Source: Burkholderiales bacterium UBA4615
GTDB taxonomy: Bacteria; Pseudomonadota; Gammaproteobacteria; Burkholderiales; Burkholderiaceae_E
DNA: 7,145 nt
Reading direction: 5' to 3'
Assembly (NCBI GenBank): GCA_002386465.1
Contig: DGIT01000042.1
Location: 1 to 7,145, forward strand
Shown here: positions 1 to 7,145 of the stretch, one piece after another
Numbering within the stretch: position 1 is the first letter of the stretch
How the letters are laid out: each line of letters begins with the position of its first letter
Position numbers and translations under genes: made by a program
Notes under the pieces: model-generated
Seen by the model: the letters and a program-made list of their open reading frames with translations, nothing else
What the model was told of the DNA's origin: nothing
Database searches by the model: none

Positions 1-13
1 GGCAGACAGACCG

Positions 14-36
14 GCCGACCGAACGGATCGGTCGGC
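14..36. repeat. Perfect 9-bp inverted repeat downstream of ftsH
   Basis: Positions 14-22 (GCCGACCGA) are the exact reverse complement of 28-36 (TCGGTCGGC), with a 5-nt loop at 23-27. The repeat lies 13 nt past the ftsH stop codon. A stem of this strength can form in RNA of either strand. Reading in the ftsH direction, no U-run follows the stem, so it is not a textbook Rho-independent terminator. It may be a weak or Rho-assisted terminator, an mRNA 3'-end stabiliser, or a hairpin between ftsH and the next gene. The remaining bases before the ftsH stop show nothing else. Confidence 0.45.
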
Positions 37-49
37 GGTTTGATCGCGT

Positions 50-1951
<1,902 letters not shown>

Positions 1952-1959
1952 GTGGAAAA

Positions 1960-1965
1960 CTCCTT
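1960..1965 (-). promoter_or_regulatory. Ribosome binding site deciding the ftsH start
   Basis: On the minus strand the sequence reads AAGGAG, an almost ideal Shine-Dalgarno, followed by 8 nt and the GTG at 1951-1949. No comparable site precedes the in-frame TTG at 2011 or the internal ATG three codons after the GTG at proper spacing, so it fixes the start. Confidence 0.85.
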
Positions 1966-1998
1966 CAACGCCAGACGCCGGCCCGGCACAATGTTCTG

Positions 1999-2004
1999 AT
2001 TCTA
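1999..2004 (-). promoter_or_regulatory. Candidate -10 box for an ftsH-proximal promoter
   Basis: The minus strand reads TAGAAT (5 of 6 match to TATAAT) in the 60-nt rlmE-ftsH gap. A start site about 7 nt further on would give a leader of roughly 40 nt before the GTG. No recognisable -35 hexamer lies 16-18 nt upstream, and no extended -10 TG is present, so this is only a weak candidate. FtsH may simply be read from upstream of rlmE. Confidence 0.2.
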
Positions 2005-2011
2005 CGCGCAA

Positions 2012-2713
2012 TCACTTGTCCGACCCCTCTCGCGCAGGGGCCTGCACCCCGCCGGCAGCCACGCTGGCAACCGCCGGTCGTTTCAATGAGCGCCCAAGCA
2101 GATACGTCTCGGCCGATTTGCCCCGGGAGGCTTTCGGCTTGCGCGGCGCCACGGTCACGAAGACCCGCTTGAACGCTTCAACGATCTGGCTGTACCCGCT
2201 GCCATGAAAGCACTTGATGAGCAGGGCACCGCCAGGCTTGAGATGCCGGCCCGAAAACTCCAGGGCCAGTTCGGCCAGATGCCCCATTCGGGCAGCATCG
2301 GCCGTTCCCACCCCCGACAGATTGGGGGCCATATCGGAAACCACAAGGTCCAGACCGCCCGAGCCGGCAATCAGAGCCTCAAGCTGCGCGAGCACCGCAT
2401 CGTCACGAAAATCGCCCAGGATGAACTCGACGCCGGCGATCGGTTCCATCGGCAACAGATCAATGGCCACGATGCGTCCGTCCACTTCACCGCCCGGGCC
2501 GGCCATCCGCTCGCGCAGCAGTTGTGACCAGCTGCCTGGTGCCGAGCCCAGATCCACGACCTGCATGCCACGCCGGATCAGATGGTCCTGTTCGTCAATC
2601 TCGAGCAGCTTGAACGCGGCACGCGAGCGATAGCCGCGCTGCTGCGCGAGCTTCACATAGGGGTCATTGAGGTGCGCGTGCATCCACGCCTTGCTGAACT
2701 TGTTCTTGGCCAT
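2012..2713 (-). CDS. rlmE: 23S rRNA (uridine2552-2'-O)-methyltransferase RlmE
   Basis: SAM-dependent enzyme (FtsJ/RrmJ) that methylates the 2'-OH of U2552 in the A-loop of 23S rRNA during late 50S assembly. The 233-residue product begins with the family's basic N-terminus (KNKFSKAWMHAHLNDPYVK). It carries the SAM-binding motif DLGSAPGSW at residues 54-62, SDMAPN at 126-131 and IKCFHG at 166-171. The catalytic K-D-K-E tetrad of the family can be placed at Lys35, Asp127, Lys167 and Glu202. The last 20-odd residues are an Ala/Arg-rich extension beyond the Escherichia coli protein (209 residues), probably disordered. The ATG at 2713-2711 is preceded by AGGGG with a 10-nt spacer. Its start abuts or overlaps by 2 nt the start of the divergent yhbY-like gene, so its own promoter, if any, lies inside that gene's coding sequence. 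Downstream, ftsH follows after 60 nt, fitting the conserved pairing. In E. coli this operon is heat-shock controlled; I could not find a sigma-32-type promoter here. Confidence 0.97.
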   Translation of the reverse strand: MAKNKFSKAWMHAHLNDPYVKLAQQRGYRSRAAFKLLEIDEQDHLIRRGMQVVDLGSAPGSWSQLLRERMAGPGGEVDGRIVAIDLLPMEPIAGVEFILGDFRDDAVLAQLEALIAGSGGLDLVVSDMAPNLSGVGTADAARMGHLAELALEFSGRHLKPGGALLIKCFHGSGYSQIVEAFKRVFVTVAPRKPKASRGKSAETYLLGRSLKRPAVASVAAGGVQAPAREGSDK

Positions 2714-2717
2714 GACC

Positions 2718-2723
2718 TACAAT
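2718..2723 (+). promoter_or_regulatory. Candidate -10 box of the yhbY-like gene
   Basis: TACAAT matches the sigma-70 -10 consensus at 5 of 6 positions in otherwise GC-rich sequence. The expected start of transcription, 7 nt after the box, falls on position 2730, the A of the ATG chosen for the gene. A poor -35 candidate, CTGAAC, lies at 2694-2699 with an 18-nt spacer, inside the first codons of rlmE. The gene has no visible Shine-Dalgarno, which agrees with a leaderless mRNA. This is inference from sequence alone. Confidence 0.35.
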
Positions 2724-2728
2724 CCCCT
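2724..2728 (-). promoter_or_regulatory. Probable rlmE ribosome binding site
   Basis: The minus strand reads AGGGG, 10 nt before the rlmE ATG. The spacing is slightly long but no better site is present. It lies in the gap between the two divergent starts, next to the candidate -10 box of the opposite gene. Confidence 0.5.
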
Positions 2729-2729
2729 G

Positions 2730-3641
2730 ATGCCCGCCCGCCCCGACACCCGCCCCGCTCCCGATTCCGATTCCTCATCCGCTTCGATCGGACCCGCCCC
2801 CATCCTGAGCTCAGCCGAGCGCAGTGCGCTGCGCGCGCAGGCCCACGCCCTGTCGCCGGTCGTCATGATCGGCGATGCCGGGCTGACCGACGCTGTGGCT
2901 GCGGAAACCGACCGGGCGCTGTCATCGCACGGCCTCATCAAAATTCGGGTGCAAGGCGATGACCGTGCGGCGCGCGCTGCCATGGCCATTGAACTGTCGC
3001 AGCGACTGGGATGCGCACTGGTGCAGTCAATTGGCAAGATGCTTGTGCTCTGGCGACCGCTTGCCGATGCACCCCAATCCAGGACCCCGATCCGCCGCCG
3101 GGTGGCCACGCCACCGAAGAAGCTCGCAGCCGAGGGTAAACCGGCCCCGGCCAAGCGGGCCCGACCGGGTGTGCCTCGGGCTGAACCCGCTGTGCCCGCC
3201 GCCACCCGACTGCGTCCCGCCCCGCGCGCTGCGCGCGTGATGGGCCCGGGCAGCCGCACGGCGCGCGGTGCACTGAACACCTCAATCACCCCGGTCAACC
3301 GCAGCCAGGGAGCTAGCAACACGCCGGCTGAGCCCAACCGTCGTGCGGGCGGCAGCAAACGGCCGCAATCGGTCGGATTGAATGCGCCCGTACGCTCGCC
3401 GGCCCGCAGCACGACCGGCAAACAGGCAAGCGGGGCGCGCGGCGCCAAGCCGGCTGCCAAACCTCGCAGCGGCATGAGCGCGCCCGTGAAGCCTCGCAGC
3501 GCAGGGAAAAAGTCGGTCGCCAGCGCCTCCAGCGCGAGGTCGCCCGCACCGGCACCTCGGCGCAGCAGCTCAGGCACGCGGCCGGCTACCGGTAGTGCAC
3601 GTCCAGGATCTCGTACCCGCGGACCCCGCCGGGCGCCTTGA
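2730..3641 (+). CDS. yhbY: YhbY-family (CRM domain) RNA-binding protein with long basic tail
   Basis: Small KH-like RNA-binding protein; E. coli YhbY (97 residues) associates with pre-50S ribosomal particles. From the ATG at 2730 the product is 303 residues. Residues 1-25 are a Pro/Ser/Asp-rich leader. About 26-112 form the CRM domain, with AERSALRAQAHAL, the GxxG RNA-binding loop GDAG at 48-51 followed by LTDAV, HGLIKIRV, and the closing VQSIGKMLVLWRP. Residues 113-303 are a low-complexity tail of Arg, Ala, Pro, Ser, Gly and Lys with no aromatic, Cys or His residue and only four acidic ones, as expected of a disordered nucleic-acid-binding extension. Wobble positions stay GC-rich throughout, but the antisense frame shares the same wobble positions, so this does not decide the strand; the CRM domain does. 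An in-frame ATG at 2712 would give 309 residues. Neither start has a Shine-Dalgarno. The gene runs against its neighbours: head-to-head with rlmE and ending 56 bp inside the 3' end of greA. Tailed YhbY proteins occur in some Burkholderiales as I recall, but the length here is notable. Confidence 0.85.
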   Translation: MPARPDTRPAPDSDSSSASIGPAPILSSAERSALRAQAHALSPVVMIGDAGLTDAVAAETDRALSSHGLIKIRVQGDDRAARAAMAIELSQRLGCALVQSIGKMLVLWRPLADAPQSRTPIRRRVATPPKKLAAEGKPAPAKRARPGVPRAEPAVPAATRLRPAPRAARVMGPGSRTARGALNTSITPVNRSQGASNTPAEPNRRAGGSKRPQSVGLNAPVRSPARSTTGKQASGARGAKPAAKPRSGMSAPVKPRSAGKKSVASASSARSPAPAPRRSSSGTRPATGSARPGSRTRGPRRAP

Positions 3642-4062
3642 CCTCGGCGGTGTCGCCGGTTGATTTGCCGATCAGCGCTCGCGCAATCGGGCTGGACACC
3701 GAGATCTTGCCTTCCTTGATGTCGGCTTCGTCGTCGCCCACGATCTGATACGTGACGTTGTCGCCGGACTCCAGGTCTTCCAGATCAACCGTGGCGCCAA
3801 AGACCACGCGATCACCGGCATCCAGAGTGGCGGGGTCAATGACCTGCGCCACCGCCAGCTTGGCCTCGACTTCGGCAATGCGACCCTCGATGAAGCCCTG
3901 CTTTTCCTTAGCTGCATCGTATTCGGCGTTTTCAGACAGATCACCCTGTGCACGGGCCTCCGCGATAGCGGTGATGACTGCCGGGCGCTCAACATGCTTG
4001 AGGCGATGCAATTCGTCTTTTAGCAGCTGCGCGCCGCGAACCGTCAATGGAATGGTGCTCAC
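3586..4062 (-). CDS. greA: Transcription elongation factor GreA
   Basis: Binds the secondary channel of RNA polymerase and stimulates cleavage of the 3' end of backtracked transcripts. The 158-residue product has the same length as E. coli GreA. The N-terminal coiled-coil hairpin carries EARAQGDLSENAEY, with the tip acidic residues Asp41 and Glu44 that act at the polymerase active site. The C-terminal FKBP-like domain has VVFGATV (86-92), QIVGDDEAD (106-114) and SPIARALIGK (124-133), and ends normally. The start is a GTG at 4062-4060, preceded by AAGGGAG with 6 nt spacing. The GTG overlaps the TGA of carB in a GTGA junction, so translation is probably coupled and the two genes share a transcript. 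The last 56 bp are antisense to the 3' end of the yhbY-like gene, and no terminator hairpin with a U-run is visible after the stop. Confidence 0.98.
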   Translation of the reverse strand: MSTIPLTVRGAQLLKDELHRLKHVERPAVITAIAEARAQGDLSENAEYDAAKEKQGFIEGRIAEVEAKLAVAQVIDPATLDAGDRVVFGATVDLEDLESGDNVTYQIVGDDEADIKEGKISVSSPIARALIGKSTGDTAEVKAPGGVRGYEILDVHYR

Positions 4063-7000
4063 TGCGTGCTCCCTTCGAGCGTTCGGTGCAGGGACTGCAC
4101 CGAGTAGACCGACAACCCCTGCACATGACGCATGCCTTCAATGGCAGCCTGCGCTCCGGCGATGGTCGTGTAATAGGTGATGCGCTGGGCCAGCGCGGTG
4201 GTGCGGATCGCACGCGAGTCGGCAATGGCACTGCGCTTTTCTTCGACGCTGTTGATCACGAGCGAAATATCGCCGTTTTTCATCATGTCGACCACGTTCG
4301 GACGACCCTCCTGCACCTTGTGCACCGTGGTGACCGGTACGCCAGCCGCCGCGATTGCAGCCCCGGTGCCCCGCGTGGCCACGAGCTTGAAGCCCATCTC
4401 GTGCAGGGCTTGTGCAACCTGCACCGCCCGCTGCTTGTCCGAACTCTTGACCGATATGAATACGCCGCCCTCGGTGGGCAGACGCACGCCGGCACCCAGC
4501 TGGGACTTCACAAAGGCTTCACCAAAGGTATAGCCCACGCCCATCACTTCGCCTGTGGATTTCATCTCGGGGCCCAGGATGGTGTCGACGCCCGGGAACT
4601 TCACGAACGGGAACACCGCTTCTTTCACCGAGAAATAATCGGGCACCACTTCGCGGGTCACGCCTTGCTCGGCAAGCGACACACCGACCATGGCCACAGC
4701 AGCCACCTTGGCCAGCTGAATACCAGTGGCCTTGGAGACGAACGGCACCGTGCGCGAGGCGCGCGGATTGACCTCGAGCACATAGACCTTTGAGGTGCCA
4801 TTGCCGTCCTGCTGGATTGCGAACTGCACGTTCATCAGGCCGACCACATTCAGGGCCCGCGCCATGAGCTCGGTCTGGCGCTTGAGTTCGACTACCAGGC
4901 CCGCGTCAAGCGAGTGCGGTGGCAGCGAGCAGGCCGAGTCACCCGAATGGACCCCCGCCTGTTCGATGTGTTCCATCACGCCACCGATCAGCACCCGCTG
5001 CTCACTGTCGGCGATGCAGTCGACATCGACCTCGATCGCGTCATTCAGGAAACGGTCGAGCAGCACTGGGCTGTCGTTGGACACCTTGACCGCCTCGCGC
5101 ATGTAACGCTCGAGGTCGCGTTGCTCGTGCACGATTTCCATGGCGCGACCACCCAGCACATAGCTGGGCCGCACCACCAGCGGATAGCCGATTTCCTGCG
5201 CCAGAGACAGCGCTTCGCTCTCAGTGCGCGCGGTACGGTTGGGCGGCTGATGCAAATTGAGCTTCACCAGCAGCTTCTGGAAGCGTTCGCGGTCTTCCGC
5301 GATGTCGATGGATTCGGGGCTGGTGCCGATGATCGGCACGCCTGCTGCCTCCAGCGGCTTGGCGAGCTTAAGAGGCGTCTGGCCACCGTACTGCACGATC
5401 ACGCCGACCGGCTTTTCCTTTTCGACGATCTCAAGCACGTCTTCCAGCGTGAGCGGCTCGAAATACAGGCGATCGGAGGTGTCGTAATCGGTGGACACGG
5501 TCTCGGGGTTGCAGTTGACCATGATGGTCTCGAACCCGCGGTCGCGCAGCGCAAAAGCCGCATGCACGCAGCAGTAGTCGAATTCGATACCCTGGCCGAT
5601 GCGGTTGGGCCCGCCGCCCAGCACGATGATCTTCTTGCGGTCGGTGGGCTGCGCCTCGCACTCATCCTCGTAGGTGGAGTACATGTAGGCGGTGGTCGTG
5701 GCGAACTCGGCGGCACAGGTGTCGACCCGCTTGAACACCGGCCGCACATCGAGGCGCCAGCGCAGCTTGCGCACCTCTGCCTCGGTACTGTCGAGCAGAT
5801 AGGCCAGACGACGGTCAGAAAAACCTTTTTTCTTCAGGAAGCGCAGGGTCTCCCGGTCGAGATCGCCCAGAGTGCGCTTTTCAACCTCGAGCTCCAGTTG
5901 CACGATCTCCTGGATCTGCGCGAGGAACCAGGGGTCGATATGCGTGAGCGTGTGGACCTCTTCGAGCGTGAAGCCCTGTGCGAACGCGTCGCCGACATAC
6001 CAGATGCGCTCGGGGCCGGGCTCGCCCAGCTCCTCTTCGATGGTTTCGCGATCGGCGGTCTTCTGGTTGAGTCCGTCAACCCCGACTTCGAGCCCACGCA
6101 GCGCCTTCTGGAAGCTCTCCTGGAAAGTGCGGCCAATGGCCATCACTTCGCCAACCGATTTCATCTGTGTGGTGAGGTGGCTGTCGGCCTGCGGAAATTT
6201 CTCGAAGGCAAAGCGCGGCACCTTCGTGACCACATAATCAATCGAGGGTTCGAACGAAGCCGGGGTGGCCCCGCCGGTGATTTCGTTGCGCAGTTCATCG
6301 AGGGTGTAGCCCACCGCGAGTTTGGCTGCCACCTTGGCGATGGGGAAACCAGTGGCCTTGGAGGCCAGCGCCGACGACCTCGAGACGCGCGGGTTCATCT
6401 CGATGACGATCATCCGGCCGGTCTTGGGGTCGGTGGCGAACTGCACATTGGAGCCACCGGTATCGACGCCGATTTCGCGCAGGATGGCGATGGACGCATC
6501 GCGCATCAGCTGATATTCCTTGTCGGTCAGCGTCTGCGCAGGCGCCACCGTAATGGAGTCGCCTGTGTGAATGCCCATCGGATCCAGGTTCTCGATGGAA
6601 CACACGATGATGCAGTTATCGAGGCGGTCGCGCACGACCTCCATCTCAAACTCTTTCCAGCCGATCAGCGATTCTTCGATCAGCAGCTCACGCGTGGGCG
6701 AGGCCTCCAGACCGCGCTTGCAGATCGTCTCGAATTCTTCGGCGTTGTAGGCAATGCCGCCGCCCGTGCCCCCCAGCGTGAAGCTGGGGCGGATGATCAC
6801 CGGAAAGCCGATGGTCTTTTGCACGGTCCAGGCTTCATCCAATGTGTGAGCAATGCCTGAGCGCGCCGAGCCCAGGCCGATGCGGGTCATGGCCTGCTTG
6901 AATTTGCTGCGGTCTTCGGCCTTGTCGATGGCCTCGGGCGATGCGCCGATCAGCTCACAACCGTACTTGGCCAGCACCCCGTGCTTGTGCAGATCGAGTG

Positions 7001-7145
7001 CGCAATTGAGCGCAGTCTGGCCACCCATGGTGGGCAGCACCGCATCCGGGCGCTCGGTGTCGATGATCTTTTCCACCACCTGCCAGGTGATCGGCTCGAT
7101 GTACGTGACATCCGCCGTTTCCGGGTCGGTCATGATCGTGGCCGG
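4059..7145 (-). CDS. carB: Carbamoyl-phosphate synthase large subunit CarB (5' truncated)
   Basis: Makes carbamoyl phosphate from bicarbonate, ammonia delivered by CarA, and two ATP, feeding pyrimidine and arginine synthesis. The frame is open to the window edge; the first visible residues, PATIMTDPE, match E. coli CarB from about residue 51, so about 50 N-terminal residues lie outside and the ATG at 7133 is internal. The visible 1028 residues cover the rest of the protein. The carboxyphosphate ATP-grasp domain runs to about 6100 and holds PTMGGQTALNCAL and the metal ligands Glu and Asn in IEMNPR (E. coli 299 and 301). The oligomerisation domain spans about 6100-5640. The second ATP-grasp domain, about 5636-4490, starts at IIVLGGGPNRIGQG and holds YGGQTPLKLA and LEVNPRASR (ligands equivalent to 841 and 843). 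The C-terminal MGS-like regulatory domain follows; residues equivalent to E. coli Ser948, Lys954, Thr974, Thr977 and Lys993 are kept, so nucleotide feedback control is likely intact. The stop overlaps the greA start. Confidence 0.98.
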   Translation of the reverse strand, partial: PATIMTDPETADVTYIEPITWQVVEKIIDTERPDAVLPTMGGQTALNCALDLHKHGVLAKYGCELIGASPEAIDKAEDRSKFKQAMTRIGLGSARSGIAHTLDEAWTVQKTIGFPVIIRPSFTLGGTGGGIAYNAEEFETICKRGLEASPTRELLIEESLIGWKEFEMEVVRDRLDNCIIVCSIENLDPMGIHTGDSITVAPAQTLTDKEYQLMRDASIAILREIGVDTGGSNVQFATDPKTGRMIVIEMNPRVSRSSALASKATGFPIAKVAAKLAVGYTLDELRNEITGGATPASFEPSIDYVVTKVPRFAFEKFPQADSHLTTQMKSVGEVMAIGRTFQESFQKALRGLEVGVDGLNQKTADRETIEEELGEPGPERIWYVGDAFAQGFTLEEVHTLTHIDPWFLAQIQEIVQLELEVEKRTLGDLDRETLRFLKKKGFSDRRLAYLLDSTEAEVRKLRWRLDVRPVFKRVDTCAAEFATTTAYMYSTYEDECEAQPTDRKKIIVLGGGPNRIGQGIEFDYCCVHAAFALRDRGFETIMVNCNPETVSTDYDTSDRLYFEPLTLEDVLEIVEKEKPVGVIVQYGGQTPLKLAKPLEAAGVPIIGTSPESIDIAEDRERFQKLLVKLNLHQPPNRTARTESEALSLAQEIGYPLVVRPSYVLGGRAMEIVHEQRDLERYMREAVKVSNDSPVLLDRFLNDAIEVDVDCIADSEQRVLIGGVMEHIEQAGVHSGDSACSLPPHSLDAGLVVELKRQTELMARALNVVGLMNVQFAIQQDGNGTSKVYVLEVNPRASRTVPFVSKATGIQLAKVAAVAMVGVSLAEQGVTREVVPDYFSVKEAVFPFVKFPGVDTILGPEMKSTGEVMGVGYTFGEAFVKSQLGAGVRLPTEGGVFISVKSSDKQRAVQVAQALHEMGFKLVATRGTGAAIAAAGVPVTTVHKVQEGRPNVVDMMKNGDISLVINSVEEKRSAIADSRAIRTTALAQRITYYTTIAGAQAAIEGMRHVQGLSVYSVQSLHRTLEGSTQ
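4069..4075 (-). promoter_or_regulatory. greA ribosome binding site inside the carB 3' end
   Basis: The minus strand reads AAGGGAG, 6 nt before the greA GTG. It lies within the last codons of carB, so ribosomes finishing carB would terminate next to it. This supports the GTG over any downstream start. Confidence 0.8.

Noticed and set aside
1977..1987. GCCGGCCCGGC palindrome in the rlmE-ftsH gap as a terminator
   Set aside because: The stem is at most four pairs with a three-base loop and no U-run follows, so it is too weak; it may be chance in GC-rich sequence.
1952..2011. Twenty-residue N-terminal extension of FtsH from a TTG at 2011
   Set aside because: The TTG lacks a Shine-Dalgarno and the added residues are not FtsH-like. 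The GTG at 1951 has AAGGAG at 8 nt and gives the expected NNMFSK start.
2667..2711. Upstream TTG start for the yhbY-like gene
   Set aside because: It would lie inside rlmE, has a purine run only 3 nt before it, and adds residues unlike YhbY. The ATG at 2730 or 2712 is more reasonable.
2717..3577. 286-codon minus-strand frame filling the greA-rlmE gap in the same direction as both genes
   Set aside because: It begins 9 bp after the greA stop and ends just before rlmE, which is tempting. However, the plus strand encodes an unmistakable CRM domain over the 5' part, and the two frames share wobble positions, so GC-rich wobble keeps the antisense open. The product has no recognisable family or regular membrane segments.
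4914..6860. 648-codon plus-strand frame antisense to carB
   Set aside because: Wholly inside the conserved carB coding sequence. Long antisense frames are usual opposite GC-rich genes, and the His/Asp/Gly-rich translation resembles no known protein.
7131..7133. ATG taken as the carB start codon
   Set aside because: The four codons before it, up to the window edge, continue the conserved CarB sequence (PATI before MTDPE). It is an internal Met, and the gene is cut by the window.

Overview
The window reads as an ordinary chromosomal housekeeping segment of a GC-rich betaproteobacterium, most likely a member of Burkholderiales. This rests on the recalled order carB-greA-(yhbY on the opposite strand)-rlmE-ftsH, on the FtsH N-terminus, and on the Ala/Pro-rich tails of several proteins. 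Genus cannot be fixed without a search. No mobile element, CRISPR array, tRNA, rRNA or phage-like segment is visible.

Layout, following the main (minus) transcription direction from the right edge: (1) carB, the large subunit of carbamoyl-phosphate synthetase, 5'-truncated by the window edge (about 50 residues missing). (2) greA, a transcript-cleavage factor, whose GTG start overlaps the carB stop in a GTGA junction. (3) A plus-strand gene for a YhbY/CRM-domain RNA-binding protein with an unusually long basic low-complexity tail; it fills the greA-rlmE gap, and its 3' end runs 56 bp antisense into greA. (4) rlmE (ftsJ/rrmJ), the 23S rRNA U2552 2'-O-methyltransferase. (5) ftsH, the membrane AAA+ zinc protease, 60 nt downstream of rlmE and probably co-transcribed. 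(6) A 49-nt stretch after ftsH holding a perfect 9-bp inverted repeat; folP would be expected beyond the window.

Functionally, carB supplies carbamoyl phosphate for pyrimidines and arginine, GreA rescues backtracked RNA polymerase, YhbY and RlmE both act on the large ribosomal subunit, and FtsH degrades membrane and regulatory proteins. The block is densely packed, with start/stop overlaps at carB/greA, abutting divergent starts at rlmE/yhbY and overlapping convergent ends at yhbY/greA. No strong intrinsic terminator is visible. I found no convincing new biological system. The points most worth a second look are the YhbY tail, the rlmE/yhbY divergent junction with a possible leaderless yhbY message, and the convergent overlap.
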